NCBI GenBank assembly: GCA_017558545.1
Contig: JAFYUG010000121.1
Location: forward strand, 1-12,077
Direction: 5' to 3'
Source of the DNA: Oscillospiraceae bacterium
Lineage (GTDB): Bacteria; Bacillota; Clostridia; Oscillospirales; Oscillospiraceae
Length of the DNA stretch: 12,077 nucleotides
Positions 1-6,467 of the stretch are shown here, piece after piece. Position 1 is the stretch's first letter. Each line of letters opens with the position of its first letter. The notes below the pieces were generated by a model. That model was given only the letters and a program-made list of their open reading frames with translations, ran no database searches and had not been told where the DNA came from. The translations under genes and the position numbers were made by a program.

Positions 1-853
1 GAGTCTTGCCGCAAGCCTTTTCATATGCGTGCAGAACTTCCAGAACGCTGTAGCCGTTGCCGGTACCGAGGTTGCAGATGAAGAGACCGCAACCCGTTTC
101 AAGCTTCTTGAGAGCGGCAACGTGACCCTGAGCGAGGTCAACTACGTGGATGTAGTCACGAACGCCCGTGCCGTCGCGGGTGGGATAGTCATCGCCGTAA
201 ACATGCAGTTTTTCGAGCTTGCCGACAGCAACCTGAGCGATGTAGGGAACGAGATTGTTGGGGATGCCGTTGGGGTCCTCACCGATGAGACCGCTTGCGT
301 GTGCGCCGATGGGATTAAAGTAGCGAAGCAGAGCAACGTTGAGAGTGGGATCTGCCTTGCAGTAGTCAATGAGGATGCGCTCGATGAAGAGCTTGGTGGT
401 GCCGTAGGGGTTGGTGGTGCCGCCGGTGGGGAAGTTCTCGCTGATGGGAACGCTGGCGGGGTCGCCGTAAACGGTGGCGGAGGAGGAGAACACGAAGTTC
501 TTAACGCCGTGGCGGCGCATAACGTTCAGAAGGTTAAGGGTGGAGATAAGGTTGTTGGAATAGTACTCCAAAGGCTTCTGCACGCTCTCGCCAACGGCCT
601 TGAGACCTGCGAAATGCATAACGGCCTCAATGTCGGGATACTTTTCGAAAACAGCCTCGGTGGCAGCTTCGTCGCAAAGTTCGGTATTGATAAAGGGGAT
701 GGCTTTTCCGGTGATCTTTTCTACGCGGGCAAGGGACTCTTCGCAGGAATTGGAGAGGTTATCAACAACAATGATGTCGTAGCCTGCTTCGATAAGCTCA
801 ACGCAGGCGTGGCTGCCGATATAGCCGGCGCCGCCGGTAACAAGAATGGACAT
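1..853 (-). CDS. galE: UDP-glucose 4-epimerase (partial, C-terminus beyond window)
   Basis: This enzyme interconverts UDP-glucose and UDP-galactose (Leloir pathway, cell-envelope sugar supply) in the cytoplasm with bound NAD. The reading frame is open to the window edge, giving the first 284 residues of a protein that is usually about 330-340 long, so roughly 50 C-terminal residues are missing. It is an extended short-chain dehydrogenase: the Rossmann glycine motif GGAGYIG is at residues 7-13, VVDNLSN at 29-35, the catalytic serine region SSSATVYG at 123-130, and the catalytic pair Y150/K154 in NPYGTTK. Further GalE hallmarks are RYFNPIGAH (177-185) and YGDDYPTRDGTGVRDYIHV (219-237). The ATG at 853 is preceded by GAAAGGAAG at good spacing. 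It lies 87 bp downstream of the AraC-type regulator gene on the same strand, with no visible terminator between them. The family call is certain; substrate preference (UDP-Glc against UDP-GlcNAc) cannot be read from the sequence. Confidence 0.95.
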   Translation of the reverse strand, partial: MSILVTGGAGYIGSHACVELIEAGYDIIVVDNLSNSCEESLARVEKITGKAIPFINTELCDEAATEAVFEKYPDIEAVMHFAGLKAVGESVQKPLEYYSNNLISTLNLLNVMRRHGVKNFVFSSSATVYGDPASVPISENFPTGGTTNPYGTTKLFIERILIDYCKADPTLNVALLRYFNPIGAHASGLIGEDPNGIPNNLVPYIAQVAVGKLEKLHVYGDDYPTRDGTGVRDYIHVVDLAQGHVAALKKLETGCGLFICNLGTGNGYSVLEVLHAYEKACGKT

Positions 854-902
854 GGCCGATCTTCCTTTCAGTAGTCAAAATTTATTTTTAATCAACTTAC
901 TT

Positions 903-908
903 ATTATA
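903..908 (-). promoter_or_regulatory. possible -10 box upstream of galE
   Basis: Read on the minus strand, this is a perfect TATAAT about 50 bp upstream of the galE start, in an AT-rich 87-bp gap. The sequence 17 bp further upstream (TTCCCT) is a poor match to a -35 box, so the promoter is only suggested. galE may instead be read through from the regulator gene. Confidence 0.35.
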
Positions 909-940
909 TAGTATTTGCAAGAAAAAGGGAATAGTTAATA

Positions 941-1855
941 TTACAAATTATTTGCACGATTATCCGACAAAATCTCGTTTGCCTCTGCCAGCATCTTCAC
1001 GCTTTCCGCGTATTCGCTGGGGCTCATGCCCGTGAACTGCTTGAAGCGGCGGGAGAAGTAGTGGACGGACTGGAAACCAAGGTGGAGAGCTATCTGGGTC
1101 ATGTTCAGCCTGCCCTCTCTTATGAGCCTGCGGGCGGCCTTGATTTTTAGGGAGGAGAAATATTCCATAATGCCGCCGCCGGTTTCGTCGTGGAAGAGCT
1201 TTTGCAGCTGGCTGCGGCCTATCATGTTGTCCCGGCAAATCTGCTCCACGGTGAGGGGCTGGTCTATGCGCTGCTCAAGATAGTCCTTGATGGCCTCGGC
1301 GGCGTCGCTGCCGGTGCGAAGGCGGCCCTTTTCCCTTGTTTCCCCTCCGTCACCTCTGCGGTAGAGCAGCACCAAAAGCTCCTCCAAGGCGGCCTTGATA
1401 AGCTGCTCAGCGCCGGGAAGGGCATCGGGGGCAAGGGTGAGGCTCTTTGTGGTGGGGTCATCAAGGGGCGTCAGGTAGGCGCTGCGGCTTTCTTCCACGG
1501 CGCGGCCAAGCAAGGCTCTTTCGGCGGCGCCCAGAAAGAGCGTGTAGTCGCGGAAAAAGTCCATTTTCTCGCTTTGGCAGCCGAAGCCTATAACCACAAG
1601 GTTGGGGGCTTCCTGACCGTTGGCGGCAAGGGCGTGGAACTCCCCGGGGGGATGGAAAATCAGCTGGCCTCGGCTGAGGGAGCGGCTTTCCTCTGCGGCG
1701 GTGACCAAAATAGAGCCGGAATCCACATAAACAAGCTCCCAAAAGTCGTGCTCCTCCCCTATGAAGGTGTAGGAAGAGGAGTATTCAAAATAGTGGACGG
1801 AATAAAGCTCCGTGATGTCAAAGGCTTTTTCAAGTTTTCGTGGTGTATAGGACAT
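941..1855 (-). CDS. AraC-family transcriptional regulator
   Basis: A 304-residue regulator with the standard AraC/XylS layout. The N-terminal part (about 15-95) looks like the cupin-type effector-binding domain: HDFWELVYVDSGS (36-48) and GQLIFHPPGEFHAL (63-76) are typical of this fold. A linker with a variable charged stretch follows (about 165-185). The C-terminal domain (about 186-285) holds two helix-turn-helix units: TVEQICRDNMIGRSQLQKLF (202-221), and NMTQIALHLGF followed by YFSRRFKQFTGMSPSEY (266-282), the family signature. The ATG at 1855 has a very good ribosome site (AAAGGAGA) 7-8 bp upstream. It is flanked by nagA and galE on the same strand, so a role in sugar control is plausible, but the effector and target are unknown. 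Its upstream region is occupied by the palindromic repeat at 1886-2030, so any promoter lies within or next to that repeat. Confidence 0.93.
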   Translation of the reverse strand: MSYTPRKLEKAFDITELYSVHYFEYSSSYTFIGEEHDFWELVYVDSGSILVTAAEESRSLSRGQLIFHPPGEFHALAANGQEAPNLVVIGFGCQSEKMDFFRDYTLFLGAAERALLGRAVEESRSAYLTPLDDPTTKSLTLAPDALPGAEQLIKAALEELLVLLYRRGDGGETREKGRLRTGSDAAEAIKDYLEQRIDQPLTVEQICRDNMIGRSQLQKLFHDETGGGIMEYFSSLKIKAARRLIREGRLNMTQIALHLGFQSVHYFSRRFKQFTGMSPSEYAESVKMLAEANEILSDNRANNL

Positions 1856-1885
1856 AATGGGGTCTCCTTTGGAGAAATACCTTAT

Positions 1886-2030
1886 AAGGCTCCCCTATTC
1901 GAGGGGAGCTGTCAGCCTTTAGGCTGACTGAGGGGTTTCGAGAGGGCTTTGAGCGGTTAAATAAATGCTCAAATAATCGTCCAAACCCCTCCGCCCCTTC
2001 GGGGCACCTCCCCTCGAATAGGGGAGGCAG
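1886..2030. repeat. MITE-like interspersed element with palindromic ends
   Basis: A short non-coding element built almost wholly of hairpins. Each end is a near-perfect 21-bp palindrome, 1889-1909 (CTCCCCTATTCGAGGGGAG core) and 2007-2027, and the two ends are inverted copies of each other. Inside are a hairpin at 1911-1928 (GTCAGCCT/AGGCTGAC), a 9-bp inverted pair at 1930-1938 and 1983-1991 (GAGGGGTTT/AAACCCCTC), and GCCCCTTCGGGGC at 1993-2005. It carries no open reading frame of note. It sits between the end of nagA and the start of the AraC-type gene. I take it for an interspersed, non-autonomous element from its symmetry; copy number cannot be seen here. Confidence 0.7.
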
Positions 2031-2056
2031 TTTTGCCCCCCCACAAAACGCGCAAA

Positions 2057-2093
2057 GCCGCGGAGATGGATTACGTCCAACCATCTCTGCGGC
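2057..2093 (-). terminator. probable intrinsic terminator of the kinase-nagA unit
   Basis: A 13-bp stem (2057-2069 with 2081-2093, one G-T wobble) and an 11-nt loop lie just after the nagA stop codon. Read on the minus strand, the stem is followed by TTTGCGCGTTTT, a T-rich but interrupted tail. Position and stem strength support termination; the imperfect U tract lowers confidence. Confidence 0.6.
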
Positions 2094-2102
2094 CATGGGG
2101 TG

Positions 2103-3212
2103 TTATATTTTCTGCTCTTCGCCGTCCACAAACACGGCCTTCAGCTCCAGATTTTCATCCAGAAGCAGCAGGTCGGCGGCGCAGCCGGCGGCAATGCGGC
2201 CTATATTGTAAAGGCGTACGGCATCGGCGGGAGCGGTGGAGGCGCAGTAAACTGCGTCGGCAAGGGGCAGGCCGAAGCGCACAACATTTCTCACGGCGTC
2301 CAGCATGGAGATGGAGGAGCCTGCCAAAGTGTCGCTGCCGGTGAGGGTGGCCTTGCCATCCTTCATGGTGATGGGCTGGCCGCCCAGCATATAGTCGCCG
2401 TCGGGCATACCTGCGCAGCGGAGGGAGTCGGAAATGAGGTTCAGTCTGGTGCCGTAAAGGCGGTGGACAAGGCGGATAACGGCGGGGTGGATGTGCAATC
2501 CATCGCAGATAAGCTCAACGCTGGCGTCGGCATCCATGGCTGCGGCCACTATACCGGGGGTGCGGTGGTGGAGACCGTCCATGCCGTTGAAAAGATGGGT
2601 GGCGTGGCTTGCGCCGCGGCCAAAGGCCTCCATGGCCTGATCATAGTTGCAGGAGGTGTGGCCAAGGCTGACGGCGGCAAATTTGGAAACATGGCTGATG
2701 AAGTCCATAGCGCCCTCTTCCTCGCAGGCAACTGTTACAAGACGCACCTGATTGCCGCTTTCGGCGTTGAGGCGGTCGAACATGGCCTTGTCGGGGGCAT
2801 GGAGATTTTCGGCGGCCTGAGCTCCGCGCTTGGCATAGCCAAGGAAAGGACCTTCAAGGTGCACGCCTGCGCACTTGGCGCCGCCATTGCGCTTAAAATC
2901 GCGGATTACGTTCATGGCAGGGGTGAGAACCTCTTCCTTGAGGGTCATGGTGGTGGCAAGGTAGCTGGTTACGCCGTGGGCGGCGTAGTAATCGGCCATG
3001 GTGGACATACCGGCCATGAGGCCGTCGGAAAAATCCTCGCCCATAGCGCCGTGGGTGTGGATGTCCACAAAGCCGGGAAGAAGATATGCACCCTTGGCGT
3101 CTATATCGCCTTCGCCGGGGAGAGAGCCCACAGCAATGATGGTCTTATCAAATTCAACATCGGCCTTAACAAAACTGCGGCCAATAAAAACCTTTGCGTT
3201 TTTGATGAGCAT
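2103..3212 (-). CDS. nagA: N-acetylglucosamine-6-phosphate deacetylase
   Basis: This enzyme removes acetate from GlcNAc-6-phosphate to give glucosamine-6-phosphate, the committed step in use of GlcNAc from chitin, mucin or recycled cell wall. It is cytoplasmic and metal dependent. At 369 residues it has normal length. Amidohydrolase motifs are in the expected order: PGFVDIHTHG (46-55, with H52/H54), HLEGPF (118-123, metal-binding E120), GHT (184-186), THLFNGMDGLHHRTPG (205-220), DGLHIHP (237-243) and the catalytic aspartate D262 in LISDSLRCAGMPDG. The C-terminus (GRIAAGCAADLLLLD) closes the small beta domain as in other NagA proteins. The ATG at 3212 is preceded by AAAGGAGA about 10 bp upstream. 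It lies 242 bp downstream of a ROK-type kinase gene on the same strand, which could supply its substrate; the gap is filled by a hairpin array. Confidence 0.95.
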   Translation of the reverse strand: MLIKNAKVFIGRSFVKADVEFDKTIIAVGSLPGEGDIDAKGAYLLPGFVDIHTHGAMGEDFSDGLMAGMSTMADYYAAHGVTSYLATTMTLKEEVLTPAMNVIRDFKRNGGAKCAGVHLEGPFLGYAKRGAQAAENLHAPDKAMFDRLNAESGNQVRLVTVACEEEGAMDFISHVSKFAAVSLGHTSCNYDQAMEAFGRGASHATHLFNGMDGLHHRTPGIVAAAMDADASVELICDGLHIHPAVIRLVHRLYGTRLNLISDSLRCAGMPDGDYMLGGQPITMKDGKATLTGSDTLAGSSISMLDAVRNVVRFGLPLADAVYCASTAPADAVRLYNIGRIAAGCAADLLLLDENLELKAVFVDGEEQKI

Positions 3213-3233
3213 TGGAATTAAATCTCCTTTCCT

Positions 3234-3447
3234 TTCACTCGCGAAGCGAATATCGAATCGTGAAACGATATATCGATTGCCCGAAAGGGCAAATATCGAT
3301 TTTTCCGAAGGAAAAAATATCGACTTTTATTTTGTCGATATGCGCTATCGCGCTCGATATATGCTATCGCATTCGATATGTGTTCATTCTGAACACTCGA
3401 TATGTGTTCATTCTGAACACGCGATATGTTTTCTTCGAAAACACGAA
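3234..3447. repeat. array of about ten small hairpins joined by a TCGATAT linker
   Basis: The gap between the kinase gene and nagA is a chain of short perfect hairpins with different stems. Units seen: 3239-3249 (TCGC-GAA-GCGA), 3258-3268 (TCGT-GAA-ACGA), 3277-3292 (TTGCCC-GAAA-GGGCAA), 3300-3316 (7-bp stem, GAA loop), 3321-3337 (CGAC/GTCG), 3342-3353 (GCGC-TATC-GCGC), 3361-3372 (ATGC-TATC-GCAT), 3380-3396 and 3404-3420 (identical 7-bp stems, TTC loop) and 3427-3443 (7-bp stem, TTC loop). Linkers left of about 3325 read ATATCGA; those to the right read its complement TCGATAT, and loops change from GAA to TTC. The whole array is therefore an inverted structure about its middle. The last two TTC-loop units before 3421 form an exact 24-bp tandem repeat (3373-3396, 3397-3420). 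Confidence 0.85.
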
Positions 3448-3454
3448 TAAGGAA

Positions 3455-4831
3455 TTACTTACCCTCAGGCAAGCTGGCGGCGGCCATGGACTGGCCGACG
3501 CGGCGGAACTTTTCGTCGGGGAGGGTGGGGTTGATCTTGTCGGCGATTTCGGGATATTCGTCAGCAATAACAGCCTTGGCGCGCTGGAGGATGAGGTCGC
3601 CGCCCTTGCCGGACATTACGCGGCCAAGGAGGAGAACATGCTTGCATCCGTAAAGCTCGAAGTAGTAAGCCAGAGTGTGGCCAAGATATACGCCGATGGA
3701 GTCATAAACCTTGATGGCTCTCTCGTCATCCTCGGCCATGAGCTTCTGAACAACCTTCAGCTTCTCAGCGGGAGAGAGGTTCTCGCTAAGTTCAATGCCG
3801 GCTCTGGGAGCAAGCTTGATAACGCTGTCCTGAGAGAAATACTTAACGCCGCAGCCGATATCGCCGCTCCACTCATCGCGCATAGCGTCGGGAGCTGCGT
3901 CCACGGGAACGAAGGCAAGCTCGTTGAGCCAGCCGGTGATGCGGCCTTCGTTGTCAACATAGCCAACGGCCTCGCTGGTGCCCATGGCGATACCCAGAAC
4001 GCTGTTCTCGCCAAGGCTCATTGCGCCTGCAAGAGCGGAAACGTCGCCGTCGTTGATAACGGAGTAGGGAACATCGCCGAAGGTATCGGTGATGGCGCGG
4101 ATATAAATGTCCTTAACCTTGTGGTTAAGCTCTTTGGGAACCTGCAGGAACAAAGAAGCGGACATGGTGCGGTTGTTGATATAGATACCTGCGGAGGAAA
4201 CGCCAACGGCGTCAACTCTGGGCATATGCTCGGCGGCGGACTTGAGAGCGGAAACTATGCCCTCATAGTGATAGTCGGGGTCGGAGTTTACCTTGGGGAA
4301 CCAGACAACTTCCTCAGAGTAGACGGTCTCGCCGTCAATAACTGCGCTGACCTTGCGGTCGGATCCGCCTGCGTCGAAGCCGATGCGGCAGCCTTCAAGA
4401 TGGCCGCCCATGGCCTTGGGGTCGTCCTTGGCCTCGGGAACTGCGTCCACAAGCACAACTTCAAAGGGTTTCTCAAAAATGCCGGCCATGTAGTCCCAGT
4501 CGAACTCCTGCTGGCCGCCGGCATTATAGGTGGAGCTAAGATACTCATAAACCTTCTCGTCGCCGGCAACATAGACCTTGAAACCGCCCTTCATCCAAAG
4601 GATGGTCTTAACAAGGCGCTCGATGTAGTAGCAGTCGGCAGCATACATTTCCTCGCTGCCGTGAATGAAGGTGTGGCAGGTGGCCATCTGTCCGTCGGCA
4701 CGCTCAACGGCGATGGAAAAAGGCTTTTTGGCGCTTTCAAGGAAGGTGCGGTTGAAGCGGGCAATGGGCATGAATTCCTGGTCCAGGCAAGGGATGTTCT
4801 TAAGAAGAACTTCTACACCGAATCTTTTCAT
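3455..4831 (-). CDS. ROK-family sugar-kinase-like protein with N-terminal extension
   Basis: A 458-residue protein whose residues about 148-450 fit the ROK (repressor, ORF, kinase) fold. The ATP-binding first loop is GFDAGGSDRKVSAVIDGE (151-168). VDAVGVSSAGIYINN (206-220) matches the sugar-binding turn, VINDGDVSALAGA (258-270) carries the likely catalytic aspartate D261, and VLGIAMGTSEAVGYVDNEGRITG (278-300) is the second phosphate loop. The first 145 residues (rich in aromatic residues and beginning MKRFGVEVLL) precede the fold and match no domain I know. There is no DNA-binding helix-turn-helix, so it is not a NagC-type repressor, and the usual GH...CxCGxxGCxE zinc motif is missing. The ATG at 4831 has GAGGAGC at good spacing. 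Being directly upstream of nagA suggests it phosphorylates GlcNAc or a related amino sugar; that is inference. Confidence 0.8.
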   Translation of the reverse strand: MKRFGVEVLLKNIPCLDQEFMPIARFNRTFLESAKKPFSIAVERADGQMATCHTFIHGSEEMYAADCYYIERLVKTILWMKGGFKVYVAGDEKVYEYLSSTYNAGGQQEFDWDYMAGIFEKPFEVVLVDAVPEAKDDPKAMGGHLEGCRIGFDAGGSDRKVSAVIDGETVYSEEVVWFPKVNSDPDYHYEGIVSALKSAAEHMPRVDAVGVSSAGIYINNRTMSASLFLQVPKELNHKVKDIYIRAITDTFGDVPYSVINDGDVSALAGAMSLGENSVLGIAMGTSEAVGYVDNEGRITGWLNELAFVPVDAAPDAMRDEWSGDIGCGVKYFSQDSVIKLAPRAGIELSENLSPAEKLKVVQKLMAEDDERAIKVYDSIGVYLGHTLAYYFELYGCKHVLLLGRVMSGKGGDLILQRAKAVIADEYPEIADKINPTLPDEKFRRVGQSMAAASLPEGK

Positions 4832-4887
4832 TTTTTTAGCTCCTCATAATAGATTTTTATAAAAAAGGCCCTAATTTCGATACTATT

Positions 4888-4917
4888 ATTCTAACATAGC
4901 TTTTCCAAAAATGTCCA
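4888..4917 (-). promoter_or_regulatory. promoter of the ROK kinase-nagA unit
   Basis: Read on the minus strand: -35 TGGACA (4912-4917), an 18-bp spacer, and -10 TAGAAT (4888-4893) preceded by TG at the extended -10 position (TGTTAGAAT). Each hexamer matches consensus at 5 of 6 bases. Transcription would start near 4880, leaving a leader of about 50 nt before the ATG at 4831. Confidence 0.65.
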
Positions 4918-5115
4918 CATAATAAATGCATTCACGGATAAAAATCCAACATATTTATACAATCGTGCCTTTGCGGAGCATGACTTTTTCATAAAAATCT
5001 CCCCGATTTTCATTGGGTTAAATGGGATAAAAGTGGAGCTTTCAACATCCGGTATAAAGAAAGTATAAATACTCTTTTTATTTGCCCAAAGGGGCCTTTA
5101 TTATGGCTATTTTGC

Positions 5116-5144
5116 TTGACACTTTATATGTAAAGGATTATTCT
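5116..5144 (+). promoter_or_regulatory. promoter of the ATP synthase operon
   Basis: A perfect -35 TTGACA (5116-5121), a 17-bp spacer and -10 TATTCT (5139-5144; 4 of 6). The likely start point near 5151 gives a leader of about 60 nt before atpB. It is the best sigma-A-type promoter visible upstream of the operon. Confidence 0.75.
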
Positions 5145-5184
5145 GTTATGGTCAGATAAACAATTAACAATTTATTAGAATCTG

Positions 5185-5200
5185 CACCTTTAGAAAGGTG
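5185..5200 (+). promoter_or_regulatory. hairpin that pairs the atpB ribosome binding site
   Basis: CACCTT (5185-5190), loop TAGA, AAGGTG (5195-5200). The 3' arm is most of the atpB ribosome binding site (AAAGGTGG, ending 8 bp before the ATG at 5210). In the mRNA this 6-bp hairpin could reduce translation starts. Whether it forms in the cell is not known. Confidence 0.4.
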
Positions 5201-5209
5201 GTATCACAA

Positions 5210-6046
5210 ATGACCAAAAAAAGAAGGATGATGAGTTTCCTTATCCTCGGCATTGTGCTGGTGTTGCTTCTGGCGGGTATATTCCTCACGGGGCATCATG
5301 GCGGCGGCCATGGCGACATTAAGGAGCTCATGAAGGATGCGGTTTTGCATGAGGACGGCAAGATAAGCCTTTTGGGCTTTGCCAACGTTAACCCCTCGCT
5401 GATTTCCGGCTTTGTGGTAACGGCTGTGCTCCTCATATTTGCCGCAGCTATGAGAATTTTTGTCATTCCCAAGTTCACCATAGTTCCCGGAAAGCTGCAA
5501 ATGCTGCTGGAAACCGCCGTTGGACTTTTTGACGGCATGGCAAAATCCAACAGCCCCCACAGAAATAAGTTTCTGGGGGCTTACATCTTTGCCGCAGGCG
5601 CCTATATATTTATGGGCACACTTTTCGAGCTTCTGGGCATTCAGGTCACCAATACCGGCGGCCACTCCATGGCTCTGCCCGCACCCCTCGCGGACATAAA
5701 CGGCGCCATCGCCATGGGCTGTCTCAGCTACTGCGTAATTATGTCCGGCGGCGTTGCATCCAACGGCCTCAAGGGCGTCGGCCTCACCTTGAAGGACTTC
5801 TCCCTGCCCATATCCATGAGCTTCCGTCTTTTCGGCGCTCTGCTCAGCGGACTTCTGGTAACGGAGCTTGTTTACCACTACCTTGCTCTCAGCTTCGTGC
5901 TCCCCGTTATCGTCGGCGTGCTCTTCACCTTGCTCCACGCCCTTATTCAGGCCTATGTTCTCACTATGCTGACGGCCATGTTCTATGGCGAGGTCAGCGA
6001 AGTTCACGAGAAGAAAAAGAAAAAAGTAAAAAAGGCTTCTGCCTGA
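5210..6046 (+). CDS. atpB: F1Fo ATP synthase subunit a
   Basis: The membrane stator subunit that forms the ion half-channels next to the c-ring. I choose the ATG at 5210 (278 aa) because AAAGGTGG lies 8 bp upstream; an in-frame GTG at 5198 would overlap that site and is less likely. Hydrophobic segments are at about 8-27, 64-86, 121-143, 163-185, 202-226 and 228-259. Family hallmarks are PLADINGAIAMG (159-170), the essential stator arginine R206 in FRLFG, and LIQAYVLTMLTAMFYGEV (245-262). After FRLFG the usual asparagine is alanine (A210), and the position matching E. coli E219 is leucine (L215), so the channel lining differs from the E. coli type. A histidine/glycine-rich loop (HHGGGHG, 29-35) follows the first helix, and the C-terminus is a lysine-rich tail (EKKKKKVKK). 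It is the first gene of the operon; no atpI precedes it. Confidence 0.94.
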   Translation: MTKKRRMMSFLILGIVLVLLLAGIFLTGHHGGGHGDIKELMKDAVLHEDGKISLLGFANVNPSLISGFVVTAVLLIFAAAMRIFVIPKFTIVPGKLQMLLETAVGLFDGMAKSNSPHRNKFLGAYIFAAGAYIFMGTLFELLGIQVTNTGGHSMALPAPLADINGAIAMGCLSYCVIMSGGVASNGLKGVGLTLKDFSLPISMSFRLFGALLSGLLVTELVYHYLALSFVLPVIVGVLFTLLHALIQAYVLTMLTAMFYGEVSEVHEKKKKKVKKASA

Positions 6047-6089
6047 AAATAAATCAGATTATTTCATAAGAAAACTGGAGGATAAAAAA

Positions 6090-6428
6090 ATGAAAAAATC
6101 TATTCGCAGTGTTGTTGTACTGGCTCTCATGCTGGTTTTCGTTTTCTCCCTTTCTGCCGGCGCATTCGCAGCAGGCTCTGAGGCCGAAGCTGCCGAAGCT
6201 TCCGCTCTTGGCTCCAAGGCTATTGCCGCAGCTATCGCCATCGCATTCGGCGCAGCAGCCGGCGCTATCGGCATGGGCATGGCTATTGCCAAGGCCAACG
6301 AGGGCATCGCCCGTCAGCCCGAAGCCGAAGGCAAGATTCGTACTACCATGATGCTGGGTCTCGTTTTCATCGAAACCGCAGTTATCTATGCCCTGATCGT
6401 TGCAATTCTTATCATCTTCGTTCTGTAA
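6090..6428 (+). CDS. atpE: F1Fo ATP synthase subunit c with signal-peptide-like extension
   Basis: The rotor-ring subunit. The two-helix hairpin covers residues 42-112: helix 1 with small residues AFGAAAGAIGMGMAIAK (52-68), the cytoplasmic loop ARQPEAEGK (74-82, with R75-Q76-P77) and helix 2 with the ion-binding carboxylate E95 in LVFIETAVIYAL. The protein is 112 residues against a usual 75-90 because of an N-terminal part that looks like a cleavable signal peptide: basic MKKSIR, a hydrophobic core to about 23, then AFA before AGS (possible cleavage after A27), then an acidic, alanine-rich stretch. Compared with the Na+-type ring of Ilyobacter, E95, T96 and Y100 match E65, S66 and Y70, but the helix-1 glutamine (Q32) is replaced by M62, so proton coupling seems likelier. 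The strong ribosome site CTGGAGGAT, 8 bp before the ATG, fits the need for many copies. Confidence 0.94.
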   Translation: MKKSIRSVVVLALMLVFVFSLSAGAFAAGSEAEAAEASALGSKAIAAAIAIAFGAAAGAIGMGMAIAKANEGIARQPEAEGKIRTTMMLGLVFIETAVIYALIVAILIIFVL

Positions 6429-6467
6429 AAGGGAACGCCAAAAACCGATTAATAAGGGGGATATATA

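Larger units (their letters stand above)
4832..5209. other. AT-rich divergent intergenic region
   Basis: This 378-bp stretch separates the minus-strand kinase-nagA unit from the plus-strand ATP synthase operon. It contains one good promoter for each direction (described separately) and about 200 bp of AT-rich sequence between them with no convincing gene. A small hairpin (GCCC-AAAG-GGGC, 5084-5095) lies just upstream of the atp promoter. I saw no riboswitch or clear operator. Confidence 0.6.

Noticed and set aside
29..874. A 281-codon plus-strand frame opposite galE
   Set aside because: The minus strand encodes an unmistakable GalE with all catalytic motifs; the plus-strand frame is its shadow.
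3234..3447. A CRISPR array
   Set aside because: Units are self-complementary hairpins with changing stems and a short constant linker, not constant repeats separated by unique spacers of fixed length.
3212..4849. A 545-codon plus-strand frame across the hairpin array and the ROK gene
   Set aside because: It reads through the repeat array and antisense to the kinase; the glycine/valine-rich product matches nothing.
5198..5209. GTG start for atpB four codons upstream
   Set aside because: The GTG is part of the ribosome binding sequence used by the ATG at 5210, which is the better start.
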